Of a DNA stretch of 64,000 nt, positions 12,855 through 26,500 are shown piece after piece (the stretch's first letter is position 1; the number at the start of each line of letters is the position of its first letter). Below the pieces are notes generated by a model that saw only the letters and a program-made list of their open reading frames with translations, ran no database searches and had not been told where the DNA came from. A program made the translations under genes and the position numbers. Origin of the DNA: Sympetrum striolatum (taxonomy: Eukaryota > Arthropoda > Insecta > Odonata > Libellulidae); the NCBI GenBank assembly GCA_947579665.1, contig OX388344.1, positions 12,270,346 through 12,334,345 on the forward strand, in the 5' to 3' direction.

Positions 12855-13900
12855 ATGGGTGGCTTAAACTTGTTAATTTTTGTAAAAGATAGCATATGGG
12901 ATAAGTTTTCATTAACAACAAAAAAGTGTCTCACCTGTGATAATGCCTTCGTCAATTTTAAGCAATATTTAAAAACGAGAGTTTTCGGTCAAACCCTTGT
13001 TGTTCTTGAGTGCCAAAGTGATACTTGTAGTTGCAAGTGTTTTCAAAAGGGTTTGGAAAGCATTTCGTCCTTAGAATGCTCCGATTCAATTATCTGCGAA
13101 GATACGAAACTCTCCTGCAATTGTGCCCGCGACATTTCTGAAGGTTTTTGTGATGATCAGAACGTTTTAATGAGAATGAACGGTTACGAACTTTCCATCA
13201 TTTTCATTGGTTTGATACGTTCTTCTATGTTTCGGAAGAGTGCTATTCGTAATATTAAATCCATGGTGAGTAAACGAGACCAGGATATGTCAACTGTGAT
13301 CTTGGAATTAGTTCCCCCAGCCCGAGAGATTCTTGATTATGCGTGGTAAGTTGCGGGTTTCTTATTAGTATAGTTATACTTGGATTAAGAATATATGGAA
13401 ACGAAATGTTTTCAGGGGTAGAAGAATGGAGAAACTCGCTTATGAGACATTAGAACTCAATGCTGCTATGTCTTGGTTGTCTACGCTGGGAGGTGCTTTT
13501 TCCGCTTTGGGGGACGATAAACTTTCATGTGTGAGTTGCCAATGATTTTGTAAAAGCAGTCACTGATAGTTACTTAATAATGACCATCTTATCATAACAG
13601 GCAGGAATCGCTGGAAGGATATCTGTCCACCAATTTAAGATTGCCCTACGCCTTGGGGACCTTCACATAGTGTCGCGCTGTAGGCTCTATCTTGCCTTAA
13701 GTCTGATGCAGCGTGGAAAGCTAAAATCAGCAAAAAACATAATTTACAACGAGTACATGAAAGTTAAACAAATGCCAGAAGCAGCAATCGACATAAGACT
13801 CTTGCGAATGTGCCAAGGTTTATGGGCCAAACTTAAGTATTCCTACATTCTGAAACATAGAAAGAAATCTGTGGGAAATTTCAGAAACATAGAACCTTAA
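12855..13900 (+). CDS. Unrecognised three-exon protein with Cys-rich N-terminal half (301 aa)
   Basis: Exons 12855-13345, 13416-13530 and 13601-13900 join in frame (491+115+300 = 906 nt, 301 aa plus stop). Both introns are short (70 bp each) with clean GT-AG ends (gtaagt...ttcag; gtgagt...aacag). The ATG sits in a good context (aaaaATGG) at the head of the frame. Residues 25-99 contain eleven cysteines, including C25xxC28, a CQSDTCSCKC run (53-62) and CNC (88-90), which could bind metal or form disulfides. The C-terminal exon is helical-looking and basic, with LRLGDLHIVSRCRLYLALSL, then LMQRGKLKSAK, reminiscent of a TPR-like helix pair. There is no signal peptide or clear membrane segment. 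It faintly recalls predicted metazoan proteins annotated as F58A4.6-like, but I cannot confirm that. The function is unknown. The gene is divergent in position from BLMH and looks single-copy rather than transposon-derived. Confidence 0.85.
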
Positions 13901-13937
13901 TGAAGGTGATTATAAACGAATGTTAATGTATGTATTT

Positions 13938-13943
13938 AATAAA
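13938..13943 (+). terminator. Poly(A) signal AATAAA
   Basis: A canonical AATAAA lies 38 bases after the stop codon of the three-exon gene, at a normal distance for a short 3' UTR. Confidence 0.65.
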
Positions 13944-13949
13944 GATAAT

Positions 13950-16900
13950 TGAGTTAATAAATTTCTTACCTTTGATTTTAGATTAGCAAATGGCTACATT
14001 TATTACGCATCTTCAAGATAAGTTGCAAGGCCCATTTTTAACATCTTATTTCAGGGATTATATTCAAGCATGTATAATAAGTAATTAGTAGAAAGTTTAA
14101 TGAACCTGATAAGAATTAATTAGTATCACATTGAGAGAAAGTTGCTCAGCACTTAAATATTTTTGGTTAGATTGAAGGTTCGTGTTGCAAGTCGTATTTT
14201 TCTTCTTTTTTCCCAGAACACCAGCTTGTTTTTGTCTTGAGTTGTCGAGACCATAACTATCTAGAGCTTCTTGAAGAAAGATTCAATCAGAGATAATGCA
14301 TTCACTCCTTTTGCAATAAACAACAAAAATTTAGAAATTAAACAACTGCAGAATAAATTTGTCCTAAAGAAAGGAGTATATGATATTTTTGGACGAATCT
14401 AACATATTGATTTCTGAAGTGAAAATGTCCAAAAATTATTGTATTTGAAGGCACATTTCTCACAATTATTCTTAGCATAGCACTCCTGTTAAACTTATGG
14501 TCAGGAGCATTCTAAATTTTTACAGATTCTTAAACTCGTTTTTATGGAAGGCTATTTCCATAATATTGCAATGTTCATTTAAATACAACAATTGACCCCA
14601 TCGGAAATTTTTGTAAGACTTAAATCTACATCAAAGCCATTGTGCTGCCTTGGTTATGAAAGAAGTAGAGTTGATCAATTATGTGTGTTTAAAAGTATTA
14701 ATTAAGATTTCAATAATAAAGTATGAAAGACCTTTATAAATTTTCCCTTGGCATGCTAAATACATCTCTAAGAAATTAACAATGTTGTGAGTATAGGATT
14801 ACAAAATCTTTGAAGTATCCATAATATTAATTTCTCTAGTAAGTTTCTGCGTGTTGTGGAATCATCATTGGCAGAATTTCCTCCCTAATCTTATGATTTT
14901 CATTTTTTAGTATTCAGTGGTTTAAAGGCAGTTATCAGGTTAAAATGTTATCATACTTTCATCAAATGATTTGTAGTTTGTTATTTATGTGGGATTTTTG
15001 GTTCCTACTGGTAAACATTTAATTACGAAATATTATCAAAACGGAAGAGTTGACTTTGGCACAAGATATTTTAAAACACAATAGCTACTAACATATCTTA
15101 TATCACTCCATTTCTTTATCTAGTCTGGATAACATTAGCAGATCAAGTATGAGGCACAAACGCATCCAGGAAATACTGGGCTGATGATAGTTTGAATTCT
15201 TTTTCAAAAATAATTATCATAGAGCCCGCCCTTGCACGGGTCACATCCCTAGCTGCAGCCCTCATCTTGGCTGTCTTTCTCTTTTATGAATCATTCAAAA
15301 ATAATTTCCTGATTTCTTAAAATTTGACTTAAACTGAATCAGGAAATCTCTTGGAATTGTTCGCTCCAAGATTAATCTGAGAAACATAAATAATTTTAAA
15401 ATGCCGCAAGTTGTACTTCACGTTATTTCACTGGAATCAAATAAGCAGTATTTGATACTTAAGGCAAATGTTTTGTTTCATTTAGGCCAAAAACGAATGA
15501 AATCTAATTCTTCATAATAATTTATGATGGCAATATAAGGTAGGATTAGGAAAAACTGAGGTACATGATCTCTGTGGAGAGAAATAATTTTTTATCTTAT
15601 TTCTATTGGTGTTTGCTATTTAGTATTAAAAGCCTATTTAATTGCAGCAAAAATGTTGAAGTGATTACACCACTGACTACGCTTCTAATAAATATCTTTG
15701 GAAAGTCTAAAGTGGACAATTTCCTTAAATGTACCCATCGTACGCAATATAAAATTTTTATTCCATTTATGAATTTAAATTCCAAAATTCGTTCATTAAC
15801 TGGATTACACAAATCAAGTCAACCTTCATATATGAGGCTACATTACAGTAAATACACAGCATAAAATTACCAATTATGTAATATGAATTTAAATATAAGT
15901 TCTCTGAATTTAAATATACTTATGATTTATTAATACAAAATTAAGATTGGACAACTACTGGGTATATAAATCATGCAAAATATCTGCATTGCTTCATACA
16001 AACCTGGACTCAAATAGAGTCATAGTTGTAGGATAAATTACCTTTCAGTCCACATTGCTTATTGTGGTGACAGGTTGCATCTGTCAACACTTCCGAAGTT
16101 CAACTAATAATTGTAGAACAATAGCTGGTAGGAAAAACACTCCCCTAATCCATAGAGAAGATTAAGAGTACTGACCATTCCCATAGAAGAATTAATCCTT
16201 TTTCTTGTTGAGAAAACTTAAGAGTTCTCATTAATCATGAAATTTTCCCTCAAAGAAGAAAAGAGAAGCAAGCTTTATGATCTTCATGCAGCATACTACC
16301 CCAGTTAGCCAAGGTAAATGGTTACAAAGAAGCTAGAGGTCAGCACAAGGCAAGGATGAAACAGTTTTCATGACCTCTTGTTGGTATCTTGTTGCTTTGT
16401 AATTAATTATGAGAGAAAAGAATGTTTGCAAATCATGAGAATTCATATTGTCTCTTTCTTATGCAACATAGATGAATTCCAGTTCACTGTATTTTTTTAT
16501 TGGACTCTTGTACCTTTTATTCCTGGACCTCAGTATAAGATAGATAACAAGAGTCAAATGATCCCATCAATCTGTCGAGATACAGAAATGTAAAGAATAC
16601 TGCAACAGTATTAACAAAATTTTTATGTTTTAATAAATTTGGGATAGTAATAAACTAAGTTAAATATGAAAATATTCAAGTAAAAGGTCAAATGATTACC
16701 TGTCCTTCTGGTGTAAGGATGTGCATTTAGAATATAGTCTAAAAGCAATAATTGATGCAAATCAACCAGAATTAAAGTTGTAGTATTTTGTAATTACTGA
16801 AAAATCTAGTTTCATAATTTAGCAGAGATAAGTGATACTTGGAAATATTCAGAAAGTAATTTGAGAACTGACCTACACATACACGCTACATGCAGTATAT

Positions 16901-17577
16901 CTTCCATACTTATGGTCAAGAATAACATTGATATAATAAAGAATAATGCTATAGAAATATATACAGGTTTGTTTAAGTTTTTGTATTTTATCTTCATGTC
17001 TTAAAAGCAATATACAGCATCGTCTCATACAGCTGAGCCTTTAAAATAGTACCAATACATTTACACTTACTGTTAACCATGCTCTTTTAATTTTCAACAG
17101 AAGTGAATTTATAAGTTAACCAATTACAATTCCTAAATGTATGGATCAATAAGGAATTTGGACTATGGTAACAGTACCCAAAATTCCATAAGTTATCAGT
17201 TAGTACCTATTTAAAATAATTGGATGTTCAACAAAAATAAACACAGCAGCAATACATAATAACCTCCGTGGCTATGCGTTCAATATTTTCCACAAAAATG
17301 GCACAAAACTAGGAAGAAGAAAGTTACCCAAGTAACTATCTTCTAGAATAACCTTTTGTAATCATGTGTTAAATTTTAAAATTTTTCCTAGCCACTCATT
17401 TTTGCTTCCAAATTTAATAAACCTCCCGTGAGTTTTTCAACGGTTGAATCTAAGCCAATGTAAATTAGCAATGAAATTAGACCTAAGTCCACATCCCCAT
17501 GGTTTATAAGATTGAACTGTAAACCATATCCAAGGGAGAGCATCGAGGTAGGGGTACGTATCGAATTCCTTCAAACG
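13950..17577. other. Intergenic region between the three-exon gene and BLMH
   Basis: About 3.6 kb of AT-rich DNA with no supportable gene. The open frames at 15565-15864, 16378-16593 and 16812-16997 have no recognisable domain. The part nearest 17577 should include the 3' UTR of BLMH on the minus strand, but I could not choose a poly(A) site with confidence. Confidence 0.45.
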
Positions 17578-20500
17578 TCAATTGGCTAAGGTACCCATTG
17601 GATCCCATGCTGGTAGGACAACTGGCTTCAACTCAAACACATCCATAACCTCCTGGGGCACATATTTTTTGTCCACAACCACTTCAAACACAAATTCCTT
17701 GAACCAATCGCTACTCATTACCAAGTATCCCTTCTCACCTCTCTCGTCTCCCCACGAATTCTCCACTCTCCATTTCGAAGGATTTCCTTCACTCTGAAAA
17801 AAAAAAAGAAAATTGTTTAATTACTAAAACAACACTGAAATATTTTCTAATTATAACATGTCCCAGCAAGCCACCTTTTGGCATAAGTACCTTGACTCCA
17901 TTTTCCTTATCAGTTGCTTTTGCGTATTGTTTGCAGAAAAAATTAATTCTTGAAATGATTTGCATCTATTTGCCTAATCTTACTCCCAGTATCAGAATGG
18001 CCAATATGACAGGGAGGTCGCATTATATCGGCTAATCTTCTGAGAACATAATTTCTCGGAACTTATTTTGGAAGTTTATCCATTGACATAGTCCATAGTC
18101 TTCTAATGATTCCCATCATCATTCCTGTATTATCTGAGAAACACTCACTGTTTTATAGTAGCAATCCTTTACAAATTGTATCGCTTTTCATTTTACCTTA
18201 TCTGATTCCCAAATATGACACTTGTGGGCAGGGTCCGCTTAGATTACATGCATACTCAAGGTGAGACTAAACTAAAGCTAAGTAATATCACTTGTAAACT
18301 TTTTTTTGGCTCCTACCGACTATTTTGTTAAGTAAGCCGAGTTTCTTAAGTGCTTTCCACGTGTATTTATATTATATCCACTACATGATAAATTATTCAT
18401 AAGAGTTACTCCAAGATATTTCACAAATTCTACTGTCATAAAGTTGATTGACTGTCATATAGGTTGTGCGAACAATCACTTATTATTGATTTTCTTTGAA
18501 GAAGTTAGCTACTGAACACTTTTCTACATTTAGCTCTAATTGCCAATCATCACACCATTTCATAATTCTACCTAAGTTATTAGAAAGGGTTAAATTATCC
18601 TCTAAACTCTCTATTTACCAGTAAATGACCATGTCATCTGCAAATGTCCTATCTTTGCTGTCAATGTGATTGCTAAGGTCATTTTGATGTACACTAAAAT
18701 AGCAATGGTCCAAATTACACTAACCAGTTGGACACCAGAGTTCATCTTAACCAAGTTTGGACTAATAACATCAAGTACTACCAGTTGTTTTCTGTTGGTG
18801 AGAAATTCTTTTATACTATTAGTTACTTCTGCATTGATACCAGCAACTTCTAATTTGTACTACAATTTATGATGCCTTAGCCTTATCGAAAGCCTTCCGA
18901 AAAATCTAAAAATAATTGCATTGACTTCCTTAGGTTTTTCACCAGATTTCAGAACATCGTGGACTACTAAAGCTAGAGACTTGCAAGAACAAGTCTTACA
19001 TAAACTGTGTTGATTCCTAATAGTGAAATTGGATGGTTCAAGAAAACTCAGAGATAGCAATTACATGTTCCATAATTTTACCTGTTAAAGAGATAAGCCT
19101 GTAATAGCTGGATCATGCTTTGAGCCAATTTTAAATATTGACACGACATTTGCAATTTTCCAAACTTTCAGGACCTTACCTTCTCTCATACTCTTTTCAA
19201 ATATAACTTTAAGAAAAAAAGCTATACTCTCCGCTACTTCCTTGAACACTCGAGCCAGTATGTCTTCAGGACCCGGAGCTTTATTCGGTTTAATCTGTCA
19301 CAATAGTTTAATGATGCTGTCTTTTCTGAAGGTGATTTTCGACATTGATTCAGGCTCATTAACCTTCGGGAGAGAATATGATGTACTGTTAGATGCAACA
19401 AAGCTTCAGAAAAATCATTGAAGATATTAGCTTTGCCTCTATGATCATTAACTACATTACCTTTATTTTCCTTTAACAATCCTACAGTTGGCTCTTTACC
19501 TTGGACCACATATACGTATGACCTAAGCTCTTTTGGGCCCTCTTCCAAGTATTCATATAAAATCTTCTTTTTATATTGACAAAGAGCATCTTGCATAGTT
19601 CGTTTAATCTCCGACTTTGCTTCTTTATGTTTGCTCTTTACTTGATCTGTGTTGATATTTTTAGTTGCCTTTCAGCAGCTTTTATTTAGGAATGCAAACA
19701 CCTCTGTTTCTTTAGTGGTTTCCTATTCTCCTCATTATACCATCTAGGTTCATTAGTTTATTTAGAAAGTTATGAAGTATGTAAGTTGAGGGTATGAATT
19801 TATCCCTAAGTTCATTTATTGCCCTTACAAAGAGATTCCACATGTCCTCTGTATTTAAAAATGTCGTGTGTGTCTCATGCTCATATGAGTATAATATGAT
19901 ATCCCCTGAAATCGGTTTGTGGATAAAGACTTTCTCTGCGCATAGGTTTTCTGTACATTACCAAGTTAAGGACAAAATCTATAGTTAGGTCTTCTTAATT
20001 GGATAGTTCATCACAAACTGATGTTTTATATTAGCTCTTGAATATTCTAAAGAAAAAGATCTAAAATGCTTATTTCCTTGGTAGTCTCTTTGACTATCTG
20101 ATGTAACAAATATTTTGCATAAAATTAACCTAAAAGAGTCGTTATCACGATCTACTTTCTCGACTACGTGGTTTTGTCAATCAATGTCTGGAAGATTAAT
20201 ATCCCCTCCAATTAATATTATGCTACTCTTGTTTATATATGATAAAAAATTATTTAATCATTTAGGTTATGCAAATTCTGATGTGAAGAAGGGAGGCTGG
20301 TAAAAAGCACATACATGTAGATTAGGTATATTTGCACCATATGCTCTCGGTGCAACCATTAGGATACGTATGTGAACTACTCCTTAGAGAACTTTTAACT
20401 CCTATAAATACTGCCCCACTCATTTTATCCTGATGGTGCTTTTGATAAATCTTAAAATCTTTTGGGAATACTTTGTAGCTGTTAATGTTATCTGTTAGCC

Positions 20501-23500
20501 AGCTTTCTGTGCCTATAATTGTCGGAGCTGTTACTTCGGATGAGAAGCTCAAGATTGGCTACTTTGTTTTTAATGCTCCTACAATTGATAATGGCAATCT
20601 ATAGTTTATTTAGATTAAGAGAAGTCCAAGAAATGAATTTAAAGATCATTTTCATCTTGTACAATAATTTTTATGGTATTTGATTGATTATTAACATTGC
20701 TTTGTATTTCAGATCCACTTAAGAGCATTCCCACAAAATGACATGCCTTATAGCCTAAAAAATGCTCTTTAATCCTATGAGCCGTCCAGCTCACCACTTT
20801 AGCATTACAGTGGATCCCAGACTCATTCAAGGCAAGGGGGTATGACAGGATGGATGACGTCCATAAAGTCAACGCCCTGGCTGAACTCCCACAGCCTCGC
20901 ATTCAGACCATCTATTTAAGCCTGAATGCTTTGGTCATAAGTGGGACAAAGCTGCAGATGGACAGCTGCACATTGATGCCAAGAGACTCCTGCACGTGAT
21001 CAACCTCAGAGCTCAGGTCCTCAAAAAAACACAGAATATCCTCGGGAGTGCAGTGACAGGCATCGTTGACCCCAAAATGGACAACCAAGTGCAGCTGAGT
21101 AACCAATGCCCCTGGCTGCCACACGCCCAGAGGGAGATTTCAGAGGGAAAGTTTTCTTTCTGTAGTACTTCTGGAGCCTACCATCCCCGATCTTGCAACT
21201 ATAGTAAACTGGGGCGATTCAGAGAGAATAAACCAAGATGTAACCTTAATGTCACCTCCCTCCCTCTCCGCCCTTCACCACAAAGGGGCTACAATACACT
21301 TAAAATTTGATTTCCTTATCAATACAATCCCCCCAACCCGACTTCTTTTAAGCACAGCTTCTTTGGAGGGAAGAGTGGCAGGCATGGCCTTCCGAACAGG
21401 CTCATTGGCGCTTTCCAGTACCAAGAACTTAGAGGGATAGGGTTCGTCGTCACCTCCCCAGTGCCCTTGCCAGCCTGCGCTGCTCCTCCACTCCTCATAG
21501 CCACCATCCACTCGGATTTCACGGGGGAAAACTTGGAGTTCAAACTGAGCTTTAAGAATATAATATATAATAAAACGAGTCACAAAAACATTTATTTTAA
21601 ATAATTTGCCACTTGGCAGTCAAGAGGGCAGTATTTAAAAGAAAGCCCCTATTATGTTCAATGATCCTTGAAGAACAGAGAGTCTCTAACGGTGAACATT
21701 GAAATCCGACGCTGATTTTTAAACGCTTATTTCTTAAAAATTAGCGAAAGTTAGTTGCTTAGGTTTCACAATTGTTATTATTATTTGCACGAGAGCCTTC
21801 CCTAAAGGTATTATGAAGATCCCTTTCACACAACGCGTAATGTTCCCTTGTAAGTTCATTTTTTGCCCATTTAATATAGAAAGGGCTGAGAAACAGTTCA
21901 TCGCACTTTGCAATTGCATTTTATTGTTGCATGCATGAGACTGTTGATATCTTTCATTATTATGCCGCAGCAGCAATGTTCTATGGCTATATTTTGATTT
22001 TTTATTTCATTTTAAATATAATCCAGAATATATTGCAGCTTAGAGCAGCCTTCCCAGAATGGGTATTTTAAATAATGGACCAGATTTCATGCTTTAATCT
22101 AATTTAACATCAAAACTCTAGAAAAATTAAAGCCTGAGATGCCAATGTGGTATAATCTGAAATAACTTTAAGTGAGGCAAAGTCTAATAAGCTAAAATGA
22201 ACATGTACCATTTCTGCATAAAGCAATTTAAAAAAATTCACGTTAGAATAATATATAACTGCTGAATTTCCATCTCACTCTCTGTAGAGAGGCACACACA
22301 TTTCATTACTAAGAGTACAGCCAAATTATAGGTTTCCATGTCTCATTACAATTTCCACATTTTCTAGAGAATTAATTTTCGATGAAAGAACTCTAGTCTT
22401 GTCTCTATTGACTTTTGTTTTATTTTTCTATACTTTAAACAAAATTTTGTTTACTTGAATAGAGGCGGAGGAAATCATTATTACTCCACAAGTCGATAAT
22501 ATCAAAATTTCTGTTTGACAATTTAGACATCTGACACTTCCATTCTTCCAGAGAAAATTGTTGGAAATGAGAAATGAAAAAAAAAAATTAAATTTTACAG
22601 TATAAATATAAAACTCCATGAAAAGGATAATGAATAAGACATCTCAACATAGGACATAGAGCAACCAGTATAAAGAAATTTACCACTTATGAGATACTCT
22701 TGAAAACACAGTTCAAGATGCAACCTACAAAGCAATCACCAGAGGGAGATAAAAATTATGATATCAGTAAAAAGATTAAAGTAAAAAATTGATTACAAAG
22801 GACCTAAAATGTATAATATAATGTGAAAGAATGGAAAATGGATTCCAAAGCAAACGATGAAGTTTTTAAAATTAGTAAATGGATAAATTAATGGCAGAAT
22901 CAACAGTATTAGTGATAAACATGATAGCATTACATAACACATACTTACATAATGCTATTTTGCCAACTCATTAACTGCAAAAAATTATGTCAAAAAATAC
23001 ATAATATAAAAAAAAATCCTTTTGATTCGCTACTATTTTGTCAAATCGAAAAAGGAATTGAAATGTTCACTTTGAGTTACAAATTCTAAAGGAATGAAAA
23101 TTGAAAATAAAATTACTGATGTTACATAGAACTGTTTTGAATTCCAATTTGTTGGAACATCATTTGTATGACAGGTTTTATAAAGAATCCCATATGAGTA
23201 AAACTTTATCAAGTTCTCTCAAGAATTGCAAGCAAAATTATTTATTAGCCTTAGGCTATACTTGGCAACCAACAATATTCCAACCTGAAATACTTTCACT
23301 GGCTGAGTCTTACTTCACAACCAAAAAGTTAAAATAATAATGAGAAATCCTTGAACATCTATGTACATTGAACATTGTATTCTTCTCACTAGAACCCTAG
23401 GAAAATAAACAATATTAAATGCTGTATATTCACATAGGTTTAATTCCTATGAAAAATCAATTCCTAGGAGTTCTTTTCAAATCAAAATCAGCATTATATT

Positions 23501-26500
23501 TGAATCTGGCATAACGTGAGTTTTAGTTTTCTACAGCTGATCGCAAGGAAAGATATGGATGCCTATCAAGATGTCAATCGCTTTGTCAAAAAAGATTATA
23601 GCCTATTTTATAGTATTTGAACTTCTAAAAAAATATTATCATCAGACACACATCATAGCTTATATGAGAGTACAGTAACAGACTATTAAAAGATGCGAGT
23701 TAAAAATGAACAATTATTCCTCTTTTAGCCTTAATAACCAGATAGCATGTAATTTGAAAAAAATCCTGGTGTAACTAATGTTAATCAATTATAATTATCC
23801 TAATTATATATAATCATAACGGAAAAATGAATACAAATTATAAACAATATAAATAAAATTTTTGATGAAATAGAGCAAATTTAGAATTACAATGGACAGA
23901 ACTAAAATGTCACTTACGTCCAACGACACAGCAGTAAAAACCATAGCATGCGTCATCATTGATTCTCCATACAGTAATCTTTCTGCTTTGCTAAGACCCA
24001 TCGTCACATCAACTCCAAATACCAGATTATAGTCATGCCTGAAAGATAAGATGTAACAATTTATACAAATAGCTACAAATGAGAGTAAGCATGACGCAAA
24101 TAACTGGATTTCCCACTCCACAAAGGAAGACAAGTCAAATAAGAAACGAAAATTTGGAACACGGCAGTTAATGAATAAGAGGTTTCAAATCTCCAATACC
24201 CGTCTTTGTGGGCAGTCCCTTCATTCAGACACAACAGGAAGGGTCAGATTATCGGTCTTTTAGGAGTTGTAATAAAAAATACAGTGAATAAATGTTTACA
24301 ACAGTATCCACTGCTGTTACATCTATTTAACAAGACTGATAGCCTGATCTTGAGATAGTCCGTGTCAAGTTGGAAGGAGTTTTGACTTGTTAATCAGTTT
24401 CCAGGAAGAGGGAAGTCAAGTTTATCGTGTCTGTCACACATCATGGACTTTGAGTAGTGCATTCACATTAAGTTTTGTTTAAAGTTGCACAAAATTGACT
24501 AAAACTTCCTAGTTGCAAAAAAGACAGAGATGAAATGTTAATATCAGTTTATGGCGATAATGTATTGACTCTGAAGCCCCAATAAAACTGATATGAGCAA
24601 TTTAAAAGCAGAAAGAGTCAGTAGAAGACAAATAATGGCTGGGATGTCCTTCGACAAAATCTTGCAAAAAGCAGCAAAGATGATTCGTTCAAACAGGCTA
24701 TTGATTGTTTGAAAGCATAGCAATGAAATGAAAATCTTGTATGAATCTGTGTAAAGCATTTTTCCCAATAATTTGCAAAGAAGACCAGTGAGTGCAAAAT
24801 TTGTTCCCAAATTTTTCACTAACAGAAGGAAAATCGTGTACCAGTTTGAACGGAATTGAAGAATCGCCTTGATGTAGATTTGGACATAATGCCCTAACCG
24901 GAGATTAAGGTTGGGTGTATGTCTATGATTTAAAGATGAAAATTCACATTTTCCTATAGAAAACGAGTTGCTCTCCTTACCCTAAGTCGGACGTCAGGGT
25001 TACGCTCATTGTTTTTTAAATAGTGAAGGCAGAATGTATTCAGAGTTCATTCCAAGGAGGACAACTGTAAACTAAAAATATTACATGGGCATACTGCAAC
25101 ATTTGCAAAACAATGCACGAAGAAAGAGACCAGAAAATAATGGCCAATGGCCTCCTCCATCATGGCAATGCGCCATGCCACACTTTGCTTCTGATCTGCA
25201 ATTTTTTGCCTGAAAATAACATTTTTGTCCATCTACATCGGCCTTGAATGTTTGTATTTAGCACCATGCAACTTCTTGCTCTTCCCAAAAAAAAGAAATA
25301 AAACCATGCTAAAAGAAAACTTTTTGATACCATTCCCAACATTGAGAGAGCCATGAAAAAGTAACTGAAGGCTCTTGCATAAAAAGCCTTTCAGAAATTC
25401 TTACAGTCATGGAATCAACGTTGTAATAAGTATATTTCTAGCGGAGGGAAGTACTTTGGAGAAAATTATTTCAAAATTGCTGTAAGCCTTTTGCTTTGGT
25501 CATAATAAAATTACTCACTGTATTTTTTTAATCAACCCTCATAAGTTCTTAAGTCATTGGATACTTAAACCACTAAGACTGGGGATGTAAGAAACTTGGA
25601 AAAATAATTATCAGTGATAATTATTCAAATAATTATACATGATATGACAAATTCATGGTAAAATAATATTGAAAAGCCATGTTACAAAATCATCAATGAT
25701 TTTTAAGGGTCAAATTATATTAGAATAAGATTCCAAAAATTCAAAATCGATCTGTTAATGGGTTATTTCCATTTCATTAAGCACAACTATTCCCGATACC
25801 AGAAAACGTTTCTATTAAGGATAGTGATAGTAATTTCAAAATAACATATTCAAGGGAATCAAGAACATCCTATAAACTAAGAATCTCACTTCTATCAAGA
25901 CTTCCTATTAATAAAAGTCTGTATGCTTCATATACACATATAATGGCTGCAAATGTTCCTGAAATTATTTTTCTCAGAAAATAAATAAAATAATTTACAG
26001 CATTGGAAACAAAACTGAAATGACCAGGTCCAGTAAATATTTTCAATGAATATTAAAACTGAGAATTTGAGAATAAAGCACTCACACATTCAGGTCTTCG
26101 ATCCCTTGCTTTCCAGCAAAGCGTTTGCTAACTTCACATCCAAACCACACTGCTTCCTGAGCTCTAATTGATTTCACTGCCAGTTTCATCAAAAGTTCTA
26201 CTGGTTGGTTATTGTAAATTATGCCTCTTCCTCCAACCACATTACCAAGGCAGTCAACTGTATACGCTCTCCCGTATGGGTTGGTAGGACGAGGGTCAGT
26301 GACAAGACAAACCTATAATATTAATTAAGGCACTAATTAAAGCAAAATGTGCTGGAAAATATATTTCATGGAATACCCTTTCATAAGTAGTAAACAAAGT
26401 TTTCAATCATGTCCCAGATGAAAGTGAAATTTCTTCTTACGGAATTGTGGCAATGATTAAAGGTAGAAGTGAAGCAATGGCTAAATTGAGGTTCATGAGC

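Noticed and set aside
15200..15290. GC-rich patch that might be an exon or RNA
   Set aside because: Too short, with no frame, splice sites or pairing strong enough to support a call.
24544..24819. Minus-strand 91-codon hydrophobic frame that looks like a membrane protein
   Set aside because: It is antisense to readable mariner transposase text; the hydrophobicity is a by-product of the complementary strand.
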